60,000 nucleotides of DNA from Mesostigma viride (taxonomy: Eukaryota > Streptophyta > Mesostigmatophyceae > Mesostigmatales > Mesostigmataceae). Numbering within the stretch: position 1 is the stretch's first letter; the number at the start of each line of letters is the position of its first letter. The stretch covers positions 1,949,844 to 2,009,843 of the forward strand of contig RPFO01000079.1 of assembly GCA_009746045.1 (NCBI GenBank), written 5' to 3'. Both the position numbers and the translations under genes were made by a program. The notes beneath the pieces are model-generated. The model ran no database searches and had not been told where the DNA came from. It saw nothing but the letters and a program-made list of their open reading frames with translations. Positions 24,201-55,537 of the stretch are shown piece after piece.

Positions 24201-24489
24201 CACAGGGGTCAGGTGCAATGGCAGCATTAGAATATTATGGAGTCATGCTCCCGGCCGGTCAGCGTGGAAACACACGGCTGGGTAGCCACCTGGCGGGCGA
24301 CGATGGGTTTACCTGATCATCCGCGTCATCCAGAATGGCCTCCTCATTCTCATCGTCTCCGCCGAAAGATGGCACATAGACCTCGCCTTCCCACATGTCC
24401 GGGTCAACGCCATCGTATACTCCGTCATCCCACTCGTACTCGTTCCTCTCGCCACCACGCTCAGACCCGCTGTCGCTGCTGGTGTCCAT
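15267..24489 (-). CDS. TOG/HEAT-array microtubule-binding protein, CEP104-like
   Basis: Seven exons (minus strand): 24489-24313, 23176-22367, 21060-20872, 19478-19349, 18560-18031, 16550-16098, 15650-15267; all GT-AG, phases match, 890 aa. The first 59 residues are acidic; about 60-225 are low complexity. Two TOG-like HEAT arrays follow. Array 1 (about 227-460) includes SRTWSLRAAGV, DPVLGVYTQAIQLLL, LGDSNVRVRG and NTSVRSAALELL. Array 2 (about 520-800) includes MEVFGEHVVQCFFAKAW, WQLRELAI, VYIAALQLLQ, SNARIRDLSG and VRAEATE, matching the TOG order in CEP104. TOG domains bind tubulin; CEP104 acts at ciliary and centriolar microtubule tips. The jelly-roll and zinc fingers of CEP104 are absent, so it may be a shorter paralogue or a crescerin-type protein. 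The C-terminus (about 805-890) is basic and unassigned. Confidence 0.75.
15884..16035. repeat. About 39-bp imperfect tandem repeat in TOG intron 6
   Basis: Roughly four units built on GCTAGGTGAATTTGCTAGGC followed by TTATAGGCTAAGTGAAT. The array lies wholly within the intron between exons 6 and 7 of the TOG gene, near the donor at 16098. Confidence 0.7.
18797..19009. repeat. 84-bp tandem repeat containing TTTAGGG telomere-like heptamers
   Basis: Units start at 18797, 18881 and 18965 (period 84 bp, about 2.5 copies). The first two contain GGGTTTAGGGTTTAGGG. It is located in intron 4 of the TOG gene. TTTAGGG is the plant and green-algal telomere unit, so this is an interstitial telomere-like segment. 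Confidence 0.8.
19498..19965. repeat. About 11-bp minisatellite abutting the TOG exon 4 acceptor
   Basis: About 470 bp of GGCAGGCGAAA units with few variants on the plus strand. On the coding (minus) strand this reads as a pyrimidine-rich TTCGCCTGCC array that ends about 20 bases before the CAG acceptor of exon 4 (exon start 19478), with no AG in between. Confidence 0.9.
21567..21632 (+). mobile_element. SINE 3' fragment, copy 2
   Basis: It matches the last 66 bases of SINE copy 1 (GCGTTTTCCGCGGC ... TGATCAGAATA), including the GCAAAGG/CCTTTGC hairpin. It is embedded in the donor-like 15-bp minisatellite of TOG intron 2. Confidence 0.75.
21640..21815. repeat. 15-bp minisatellite repeating the TOG exon 2 splice donor
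   Basis: Units ACTATACCTGCGTGT and ACTATACCTGTGTGT on the plus strand; on the coding strand each reads ACACGCAG|GTATAGT, the same sequence as the authentic donor of TOG exon 2 at 22367. About a dozen copies lie downstream in the same intron. A TTAATT run follows (21811-21830). Confidence 0.85.
21811..21880 (-). mobile_element. Retroelement 3' terminus motif
   Basis: A TTAATTAATTAATTAA tail followed by CTCCCGTTGGGGAGTCACGGAGCACC is the minus-strand 3' end shared with several LINE stubs in the window (hairpin CTCC-NNNN-GGAG followed by a GTAGCAC-like block). The body is not recognisable further right. Confidence 0.4.
22221..22350 (-). other. Coding-like segment inside TOG intron 2, unassigned
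   Basis: The minus strand reads QQQRRDLWPEYLRHKQD then KVYWRGGDLMINHKMW before a TAG at 22221-22223. It follows CACACAG and is in phase 0, but the gap to the exon 2 donor is only 17 bases, too short for an intron. It could be an alternative terminal exon or a fragment of another gene. I do not recognise the family. Confidence 0.3.
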
Positions 24490-25917
24490 GCTTGCAATTA
24501 TATCCTCATTCAGAGTTCAGTAAGCTTTAATGAGGAGGTAGTACGCTAGTCTACAGAAAATTCCTGCGGTCGCGTGATTGCTATAGACTGCTTGGATTAC
24601 AACAGGGCGCGCAGAGCATACAACGCTCACCAAGCCACCGGACTTGAAAATGCCGAAACATAGCACTACGACAATTAAAGGCAAAGCGTCAATGCGGCCG
24701 AAAAAGTTAGAGATAGTCTAGCTAAAACTATCTCATTGCTACCGGAAAGAGATATTAGCATGCATGCCAACGACGACCTCGAAACATGGTCAAACCGAAG
24801 ACGTGCCAGCATTCGCCATGCTGTAAAGTCGATTCCTAGCTGGGAACAGTGAATTCTCGGAGATTATGCTTAGGGGAAGGCCAAGGACCCAATGTGTTCC
24901 GCCTCACCAGATAAGTACTAAAAATGGGCTTTATTTCCGGGTGCCGACGCAAACAAGGCTTCAGCCATAACTCGCAAATTTACATGTATCATGGCCGCCT
25001 ACCGGAATGCCTGAAATCGTTGCCTCCGCATCAAAGCAGGTTATTTCCTTAGCCAAATCCACTAATGAAAAAATGTGCGTCAGGCCAGTCAGGGCTGTCA
25101 GGCGACGGGTTATGCCCGTTATGAGTCCTGACCCCGGCGTCAATCAGCACACCACGTGTCCCAGCATGTGGAAATATTGTACGACCACCCTGAGACCCCG
25201 GAAAAGCGCCCTGAGAGGCTGAGACCCCTGAACACCACCACCACCACCACCACCACCACCACAACAACTTACACCGGACACTAGTTCGGATACTTTCTGC
25301 GATGCTTTCTGCGAATTGTCTCGTACAATGTAGTTCATGTTGTATCTTTTCGTAATCGGTTTTGGTAGTTCAAATAGGCAACGGCGTTCCATGTGGCAAC
25401 GGCGTGGGCAAGAACAACAACAACAACAACAACAACAACTATGCGGCAATGATGCTGACAAATTGCCGTCCCCTTTCGTTACGGACGTTACCTAATCGTT
25501 ATAATATCATTAATATGTATGCTCAGGGTATGCTCGCAATTCGCATGCGCAATTCGCCAATTCCCAATTTCCCATGAAATACAAAGCGACGACAGAAGTT
25601 AGCACGAGACACGGCTGTTGAATACATACCTTACAGGTCGTCTAGAAGGAATTAGGAAACTAACAGAGCTGCACCTTGACGAGGCATTACTGATTCAGTG
25701 ATTGGATTTCGTTCTTATGTCTGCGTTCCTAGTGGGTATGGGCGAATACATTGTTTATATATAAGACAGTAACGCTGTCGAGGCTTTGGGGGGATGGGAG
25801 GTGCCTGGAGACACTTCTAATTTCTTCCGGTTATTTCCAGGACTTCTCCAGTTGCAATTGCAGGGCAAGGGCTGAGTGACCGGTAGGTCGCACAGCTGTA
25901 GATCCTTTGGGTGGAAC
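24490..25917. promoter_or_regulatory. Shared intergenic region of the divergent TOG gene and RTF1
   Basis: 1.43 kb between two start codons on opposite strands. TTTATATATAAG at 25754-25765 is a plausible TATA element about 155 bases before the RTF1 ATG. Short (CAC)n at about 25229-25262 and (AAC)n at about 25411-25438 are present. No ORF is recognised. Transcription starts cannot be placed from sequence alone. Confidence 0.45.
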
Positions 25918-28732
25918 ATGGAGGACAACGGGCTTTCCCTGGACGATGAGCTGCTGAAGGTGGCCGGGCGATCGTCCAAGTCGACGAAAAGGTTGTCTCA
26001 GCGGGACAAGGATGCATCTGCGTCCAAGCGCAGAAAGCGTACGGCATCCCCCTCTTCCTCCGAAGACGAGGATTCTGACTCGGAGGAGAGAGGGCAAAAG
26101 GGCGCCGTGATGCCGCTCAAGAAACGCGTGGAGCGGGATCGGGAGGATTCCGAGGAGGAGGACGAGGACGAGATCAACCGCCGCAAGATGGAAGGCATGA
26201 ACGAGTTCCAGCGCGAGATGTTCCTCACGGAGCAGGCCGAGAAGCGTGACGCAATCTCTGACCGCCGGCGGCTGGCCCAGACCATGAAGCAGCGCGAGGA
26301 GGCGGAGCGCGCGCGCCAGCAGCAGAAAGAGCCGCGCGGGAAGGACCGCTCCACGCGCTCAAGCGCGGCGCGTGACACGCTGGCCAACCGCCAGTCGGCG
26401 CTCAACGAGCTCAAGTCCCGGCGTCAGGGCCACAAGGGCGGCGACATTGACAGCCGTCTGGAAGCCGAGCGTGACCGCGCGCAGGCGCGTGCGCGGAAGT
26501 CCCGCGCCGACGATGAGGAGTCCGAGTCCGAGTCCGACGATAAGGAAGAAGATGACGAGGGGTCTGGGGAGGAAGAGGAGTCGTCCAGGGAGGACGAGGA
26601 TGCAGGCGACGCGGACGACAGCAGCAGCGACAGCTCGTCGTCGGACGACGAAGGGTTGGACGACGCAGAAGACGTCGCGGAGGCCAAGGCGGAGGACCTG
26701 CGCCCCTTGCTACTCCGCCGCGACGACATGCTGGAGCTGTTCAAGCTGCCGTTTTTCGGCGATGTGGTCACCGGTTGCCTCGTTCGGCTGCCCCACCGGC
26801 ACGGGGAGTACCGCGTGTGGGAGATTGTGGAGGTGAAGGAGGACGTGGACCGCAAGTACCGGTTCGGGCCGAGGGAGACGGCCAAGGTGATCGTGGTCCG
26901 CCACGGCGACAAGTCGAGCGAGGCGTTCCTGGACGGCGTGTCTAATAAGGCGCTCGACGCAGGGACCCTGGACGGCCAGATCGAGGACTGGCACGCACGG
27001 CGGCGCGAGGCGGGGGACCCTGTGCTCCTCTCGCACGTCACCAAGAAGATGGACGAGCTGGCAAAGGCGAGGAGCTACAACTACACGGCGACGGATGTGG
27101 CCAAACTCGTGGAGGAGAAGCGACGGTTGGCGTCGGCACCGGGCAACGTGGCGATGGAGAAGGATCGCTGGCGCATGCTGGTGGGTGATGGTGGCAGGGG
27201 ACGATGCATGCGGGTGAGGCAGAGGGAGTGGGGGTGTGGGGGGGGAGGAAAGAGGTGCGCTGTCTCATGCTGGTGAGGTCAGCTAGACGTTCCCTTTCAT
27301 CTCAGTGTCCTTCCCCCCACTGACATGTTCCCACCACTGCACTGCGCTGCACTGCACTGCACTGCACTGCACTGCACTGCACTGCACTGCACTGCACTGC
27401 ACTGCACTGCACTGCACTGCACTGCACTGCACTGCACTGCACTGCACTGCACTTAGTGTGCTGTATGGGTGCTCAGTGTGCTACATTTATGCATGTGCTA
27501 CAGCTGCTCACCTATCTGCCCGATGCACCCATGCACCCATGCACCCATGCACACACCGGGAGTTGCGCTGCATCGGTGTTGGTGCACGCGAGGCCATGCA
27601 CGTGTATGGGTCCAAATGCACTGGAGGGAGGTGGAGGATAAGCAAGTATATGAGGGCAAACAAGCGGGAAGATTTGCGTGCTTTCCCATGAAAGGAAATA
27701 GAGTACGTACGTGCATACACGTACAGACGTATGGCTTCCGGCTTGTTTTGCCCTGGCATCGTCATCCTCCATCTCCCTTACCCTCCCAAAAGAACCCCCC
27801 CCCCCCCCCCCTTTTACGTCCACCCCTTCCGCGTGCCCCTCTAAACTTTCGCCCTCTGTCCCGCTCCCGCCCTTGCTCGTTTTTCCTTCCCCCCCCCCCC
27901 CTCTTCCCCCCCCTCCCCCGGCTCTCGTTACACGGCTCCCCTTTTCCCTGGCCGTACTCGTATTTCTTCCGCCCGTCCTTCCCCGATCCCCTCATCCCTC
28001 GTCCTCGCCTCCCCCCCTCCTACACCCACCCGCCAGGCGGAGGCGGCAGACGCGCGCGGTGACGCGGCGGACGCGGAGCGCTGTCGCAACGAGCTGGCGC
28101 GGTTGGAGCGCTTCATGGCGGAGCAAGGCAGCCGGGCGAGCCGGGGGACGCTGATGGAAGCCATCAACAAACGCAACATGGCGCTCAACTGTCGCAACAT
28201 GCCGATGAACAAAGGGGCCGAGGACGCGGGCGGCGCGGCGGCCCAGCGGAACACGCTGGACCCGTTCTCTCGGCGGCCGACGCGGTCGCAGATCTACTGG
28301 AACACGGGCAAGAAGAAGGACAAGGAGAAGGAGGGGGGGGAGAAGGGGGAGGGAGAGGGGGTGCTGTCCGATGGGGAGGGGGCAACTGCAAAGGACAAGG
28401 GGGGGCTATCTGTGGACGTGACGACGACCAGTGATGGTGGTGACGGGAAGCAGGGCGCAGGGACCCCCAAGCCGGCCACCCCCTCACCCCGCGTCCCTGC
28501 ACTGGGTGCATCGGCGGTCGCAGCAGCCATGGCGGCAGCGCATGACTTTGAGCTTGACGTGGACTTGGGCAAGTTGGCCATGGCCGGGTCGGCGCCTGAT
28601 GGCGGCATGGCGCGGTACCGGGCGATGGCCATGCGGCGCATGTGCGTGCCGTTGCAGGGGATGGAGGTTAGCAAGCGGCACCCGCTCACGCTCACCGTGA
28701 CGGACTACAAGCGGCGGCAGGGGCTGTTGTGA
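25918..28732 (+). CDS. RTF1: RNA polymerase-associated protein RTF1 (PAF1 complex), Plus3 domain
   Basis: Two exons, 25918-27180 and 28037-28732, joined in phase 0 (donor CTG|GTGGGT, acceptor CGCCAG), 652 aa. Residues 1-260 are charged with acidic/Ser tracts and an NEFQREMFL-type segment typical of RTF1. The Plus3 domain spans about 262-395: RRDDMLELFKLPFF, VVTGCLVRLP, YRVWEIVEV, YRFGPRETAKVIVV, FLDGVSNKAL. A helical region follows, with EKRRL and ERCRNELARLERFM, then the conserved NTLDPFSRRPTRSQIYW (about 495-515) and a C-terminal tail. RTF1 is part of the nuclear PAF1 elongation complex, binds SPT5 through Plus3 and promotes H2B ubiquitination. The length is close to plant and animal RTF1. 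An (ACTGC)n microsatellite and C-runs occupy the intron. Confidence 0.95.
27334..27453. repeat. (CTGCA)n microsatellite in the RTF1 intron
   Basis: About 120 bp of a nearly perfect ACTGC pentamer. The coding strand carries no AG within the array. Pyrimidine-rich C-runs follow at 27790-27920, up to the exon 2 acceptor at 28036. Confidence 0.95.
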
Positions 28733-29660
28733 GGTTTGGAATGTGGAAATCCCCCCTTTGGGTTGAGTGGGTGGGTGGGTGGGTGCGCAAAACACGGGGT
28801 GCTCGTGCAGGCGTCACCGTGGGTGGCGTTGCTATCGGTCAGGCTGCTGGTGTTACGGCCCGGGATTGAAAGCACTTCACGGTGGCCCGTGTCTCTCCTT
28901 CGCGATCACATGGTGGAAGGGGACGTTTGGCAAAGTGGTTGGATGCGCAAGGTTGGATGCTATGTTGGTGCGGGGTAGTCGGGAAGCAATTTCATGTGGC
29001 TTCTCGGGTGCGTTGGTATGCCTTTGATTAGCCACATGCCTCTGGCCTTGTGGGAATCGGCCACTCAGATGGCTCTTTAATCTGGGGTGGCTGCAACATT
29101 GCTTCGTAGATCATGAGGAGGCTCATCAGCACGGCCAGTGAGGTGGTCTGGTAATTCGTGACAAACTTTCGCACGCTAAGAAAATAACTTCTCTTTTGGG
29201 CTCATTTATGTAATTTAAAACTATCTGTGATTTGATCGTGGCGCATGCAGTCGACCTACGTGATAATGAATTGATTAATTTTACTTGTCTCCCGATTTTT
29301 GGCCTACGCTGGTTGTCTCCTTGATAGTTGTCTCACTAAATATGGAGTCCCCAAAATGCAGTCAGCGCATGTCCGGCTGGATATCAAGGCGCGGATCGAT
29401 GATCAATCGGCCTGCATGCACGCTTTACATGTGTGTGCACGCTGCATCCTAGGGCCAAGCTGCAAAATCATTCCCGTCATGTGCACATCCACGTTTATGC
29501 GCACATTCCACATTGATGTAATATATTCTATTGCACCGCCCCGTGATTTTGTCTTTGACTAGTTAGCCAGGCTTTGCCCATGCAGAGAGGCGCACTCTCT
29601 GCTGAGATGCCAATGCCCTGGCCCTATAGCTTAACATTAGCCATGATCATCTTCCACCCC

Positions 29661-29850
29661 CAGCAGCCCATGCCCCCCCCCCCAGGAGGAAAGGGCGCTT
29701 TGCTGAGTAGAGTAGTTAGGATTTTCTAGATTAGCTTAGAGTTAGCTTAGCTCACGTTTCGCGGCTTCGCCCACCTCCATCCATCCAGCAAGGGAATACG
29801 TGCTACATGATCTCCCCACGGAGTCGTGTTATAATATAATTTAATTTTTA
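29661..29850 (+). mobile_element. LINE 3' stub with 12-bp target duplication
   Basis: The flanks are ATCTTCCACCCC at 29649-29660 and 29851-29862. It contains GTAGTTAGGATTTTCTAGA, GCGGCTTC, CCATCCATCC, GTGCTACATGA and a TATAATTTAATTTTTA tail, all shared with the 3' UTR of LINE copy A and the stub at 14428-14684. Confidence 0.85.
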
Positions 29851-29964
29851 ATCTTCCACCCCTCAGATTTTGGAATATACATATGGAGGTGCAGGTGCAC
29901 TTGTGCACCCAGAGTAGCTAGGTGGCAGTTTACACCCACCGCCTGCAGGTTGTACATAGCTCAA

Positions 29965-30045
29965 GAGTGTATCAAAAACCATATGCCCCTTCTCAGGGAT
30001 ATGTGTTACACTACACTCCCCACGGAGATATATGTAATTAATGAA
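29965..30045 (+). mobile_element. Retroelement 3' terminus of a second subfamily
   Basis: CCCCTTCTCAGGGATATGTG, a TACACTCCCCACGGAG hairpin and an ATTAATGAATAATT tail match, in reverse, the sequences at 53103-53150 and 59930-60000. No target duplication was found. Confidence 0.5.
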
Positions 30046-30135
30046 TAATTATGTGCTCTTCGGCAGTATGGCAAAACTTGATTGATTCATCAGATAAAAA
30101 CTGGTTTCAGAGCTAGACATCATCCAGGAACAACA

Positions 30136-39969
<9,834 letters not shown>

Positions 39970-40817
39970 CGCTGTCAATAAGACAAAGCTATCAAGACCT
40001 AAATTTCAATGCTGGCATTGCGTCGCTCGTGTCTAGCATGAGGAGCATCTGTTGTCGGTCGCATTCGAAGTACATCGGTTATCGAACTGTACTTGTTCTG
40101 CCCAAGCGTCACCAACTGGAATGGGTTGAATACCTCACATTGACATACAAACGAAATTCACACATTTGTATTCTGGGCTGCGAATCTATCCAGAAACCGC
40201 ACGCAGTTTAGCCCTTGCGTGCCCGGGGATATGGCGGACTGTGGCTCGACAAGAACGATATATGGAGCGATGAATAGCGAAATTGAAAATACTGTCAAAC
40301 CCCAAATGATGCTGCATTGACATGACAACGTGGTGCATGCTCTGGTAGGGTCGGAAACTCGGAATAATAGTTGTTGTTGCAGGCGGCAAATTATGCTGCC
40401 GCACTCAGATTACGGTTGCCAGTACCTACCACCTACCGTTTGAGACGTTGGTAATTCCAGGTAAATAGGTGTACGTTTATTCCAAATATAGCCAGTAATT
40501 AATCCCTGCTAAGCCGACGTTGGTAATTACCGGTCAGATACTTGGCAACTGTTGGGTCAGGCAGTAGTTGCTGTTGTTGCTGTTGTCCACGCCTTGGCAG
40601 TTGGGTCAGCCGGTCAGGTACAGACCGTACAGTAATTCGGCATGCAGATGGCAGAAGTAAAGTCGTGCAGCCATCACCAGCTGGCATTTGTCACGCAGTG
40701 ACAATAATTCCGGGAACAGTCGGTCCAGCAAATCTTCGAGCTATGGACGACGGGCAACGTCGTTCGCTTATTGTGGCAATTCCGCGGGGTTAGCGTGCCC
40801 CACGATACACGATAACT
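39970..40817. promoter_or_regulatory. Shared intergenic region of the divergent NUP88 and heme-oxygenase-like genes
   Basis: 848 bp between opposite start codons. A CAACAGCAACAACAGCAACT-like trinucleotide run (minus strand) lies at about 40568-40590, and TTGTTGTTGC at 40371. No TATA box or ORF is convincing. Confidence 0.45.
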
Positions 40818-52884
<12,067 letters not shown>

Positions 52885-53457
52885 CGACAGGTGCAGATGA
52901 ACCTGTGCTTGAGGCACACATAGCTTGACGTCAATGCATGCACAAAAAATCATGCAGCATGTGAAGGATTATCAATATCCTCCGGAGTAGTCCCGAAAAA
53001 TTAATTAATAGACACGTGACTGCGTCACGTGAGCATAAGTCCTCAGTGGGAGGGGAACATGGGATGGAATGGATATAATTAATTAATTAATAAATTAATT
53101 AGGAACATAACTCCGTTGGGAGTATCTGTAGCACATAGCCCAGAGAGGGGGCCTATGAGCCTATAATACATTCTAAGCTACTTCCTGCAAGGGTGGGAAT
53201 GTAAACGACCCTTGCTCAAGGTGCCCCAGGACACCTGCAGCCCCATGATCTATCAAGCTATGCCCAGTTATAACCTTGGGGGAGCCTGTCATGGGGGGGA
53301 AGATCAGCATAGCTATACAAGAGCTAGGGCATGGCGTCTCAGCAGAGAGTGACTCCCTGCATGGGCACTGCATAATGAAATAAAGCTAGGCATCATCTGG
53401 AGTGTGGCTCATCATAGGCACACATGTACATGACTAAAAATGCTAGGCCTCAGCTGG
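52885..53457. other. Gene-free stretch with a retroelement 3' terminus
   Basis: AATTAATTAATTAATAAATT (about 53079-53100) followed by ACTCCGTTGGGAGT and GTAGCACATAGCCC is the minus-strand 3' end motif of the second LINE subfamily. The flanking sequence is unrecognised. The palindrome CACGTGACTGCGTCACGTG lies at about 53013-53031. Confidence 0.5.
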
Positions 53458-53640
53458 TATTCTGATCAGGCACTCCGCAAAGGTGAAAACCATTTGCGTT
53501 CAGTGCCGGGCCGCGGAAAAACGCGGAAAAACGCGATCTGCAAATGAATCCGACCGGAATCGAACTGGGGACCTCTCGCACCAACTTTCGCTGACTATAG
53601 GTCGGACGTCTCCGGTAATTACCATGGCATCGCCAACTTA
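53458..53640 (-). mobile_element. tRNA-like SINE, copy 3
   Basis: Reverse complement of the SINE at 14242-14413. The head begins TAAGTTGGCGATGCCATGG and holds TCCGACC/GGTCGGA pairing and the B-box AGTTCGATTCC; the tail ends TGATCAGAATA. No anticodon arm is present. Confidence 0.65.
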
Positions 53641-53925
53641 TATTACAAATAGTGCATGCATAGCTTACCGAGCTATGGATGCCGAGAATGCTCATAACTT
53701 TTGATTCCGGGCATGAAATTTGGTCGGGTAAATTGCAACAGACTCGCCTTTTGATGACGAACACGCTGATCTAATTTTTGGCAGCCATCGCCCAGGATTT
53801 CGAAAGTTATCGCCAGCCGCCTGCCCAGCAGATATCGCTATTTTTCTGCACGATATGGCGGCACCACGCACGTGAGCCGTGCGCCTGCGCCCCCTGCCAT
53901 CGTCTAGGTGCTATTAAACGTAGCC

Positions 53926-55113
53926 ATGGAGGCCCCCGCATCGTCTTCAGTTCTTGCTGCCGAGTCTATCGATGACAAACTTGCTGCAAACAAAATCGCC
54001 AGCGAAAATGCCGCCGCCAAGAAAGCCGCTAACAAGCGCACCAAGATTTCGGCAGCGACTTCGGAAGCAACTCCGATAGCGGAAGAAACCTCCTTGCCGG
54101 ACTCCATTTCTTCCTCATTCTACACAGACAAACGTTTGAGCCTGGACGACATCGCTGCCTTCCTCGGCTTCAGCGACGCCGAGGTGCTCAACGTGCTGAA
54201 GCTCCGCGACGAACACGACGCCCCGATTCACCACCCTCGCACAGGCCAGGTTATGGTGGCTGCTTCGGATGACTGGCCTCAGTGGGATCCCAAAGATTGC
54301 CGTCTTGCCTGTCTTATTTCGTGCTGCCCTGAACTTCGTGCTGCTTATTTCGAGCTGCCGGCGACGCCCATCGCCAGGCCAGCCCCCGCGCCCGATACTA
54401 CCGTGCTGCAGGACCTCGCACAGTCTTTTACGACCGTGCAGGGCGACATTACGGTCCTGAAGGAGACGATGCTGGAGCTGAAGAAGGCCATGGCAGCCCC
54501 TGCCAAAACTACCACGTTTGCCGATGTCACCGGCAAGCAGCTGACCACCATCGTTCAGCAGGCGGCCAAGTCTGCAGCTACCGCTGCGGTCACCCAGAAT
54601 GCAGTGCAGCAACGCCAACGCAATATGGTAATCAAAGGATTCCAGAAAGGCACGGTGCCCAGCACAGGAGACAGCACACTCACTTGCCGAGGAGCTGCGC
54701 GGCCCAGCGTTTCTGGGGAAGCTGCAGCTCCAGAACCGTGTTGCCATTGAACGTGCCATTCGGCTGCCAGGCCCTCTGGGCCTGGTCGTCGTCACCATGG
54801 CCTCCATGCACGACAAACGCCTCGTGCTGGGAGCACGTCGTCTGCTCCAGCCTAACGACTTCAGCCTCGACGAGGACTACACACCGGCTCAACTGAAGGC
54901 GAGGAGCGTGGTGTGGATCAAACAGCACCATCGTCCAGGAGACCAAGAAGCTCGAGACCAAGGGTAAGCGCATTAAGTTGCGTCTGCTTCAGGATGGCTC
55001 CTTTGCAGCATTCTTTGATGGGCAGAGGATCACAGGTGTTCCGATTAACACCCCCGGAGCGGAGTCTCGTCAGGTGTCTAGCCAGAAGGGTGCTGCCTCT
55101 GTTGGTAGACAGT
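53926..55113 (+). pseudogene. LINE copy B ORF1
   Basis: ATG at 53926 (MEAPASSS). The frame is intact to about 54650 (Ala/Lys-rich head, DKRLSLDDIAAFLGFSDAEV, then LAQSFTTVQGD and a helical LKETMLELKKAM segment). A small indel near 54655, relative to copy A, shifts the frame before the conserved LAEELRGPAFLGKLQLQNRV and the C-terminal SSQKGAASVGRQ. No zinc knuckle is seen. RNA binding is inferred from its place in the element. Confidence 0.7.
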
Positions 55114-55537
55114 AGGTAGACAACCTTCCTCGTCGGCTCGCGGCTAACAGGCTTCGGGGACAGCCTCTAAACAGTCCCGTTCCACTACCATGCCTCGACC
55201 TAACCGTCGGGTGAAAGCCATGGTGGTGCCGGTATTTCGGGCCACAACCTCATCTGTCAAATGTCAGATTCGTAAAACCCAACGTTTGCTAGATTACCTA
55301 CGCCTCGGCGTTGTGCAATCAGCCCCAACCCCGAATACCCCGAGCAAGCGGCAGGCTCGCATCCTACGCTTGCAGGACAGAATAAATGCGATGAAAAGCT
55401 AGCACTATTTCTACCGCTTCCCTTGCCCCCTCCGTTTCATCCCCACCTCCACCCCCCGCCGCATCCACCCCCATCATCCATCGTCGTCCTCCCCTGGTGG
55501 GCCAGCAGGCATCCTTGTTGGCCCTTGCCACTTTTAA

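Larger units (their letters stand above)
28733..30135. other. Convergent intergenic region between RTF1 and NUP88
   Basis: This holds the 3' ends of both genes. It contains a LINE 3' stub (29661-29850) and a second element 3' end (about 29965-30045). Otherwise no coding signal is present. TGTAA, the green-algal poly(A) signal, occurs at about 29208, but its use is unproven. Confidence 0.5.

Noticed and set aside
53550-53640. Functional tRNA gene
   Set aside because: A B-box and acceptor-like pairing are present but there is no anticodon arm, and the same block recurs as part of a SINE.
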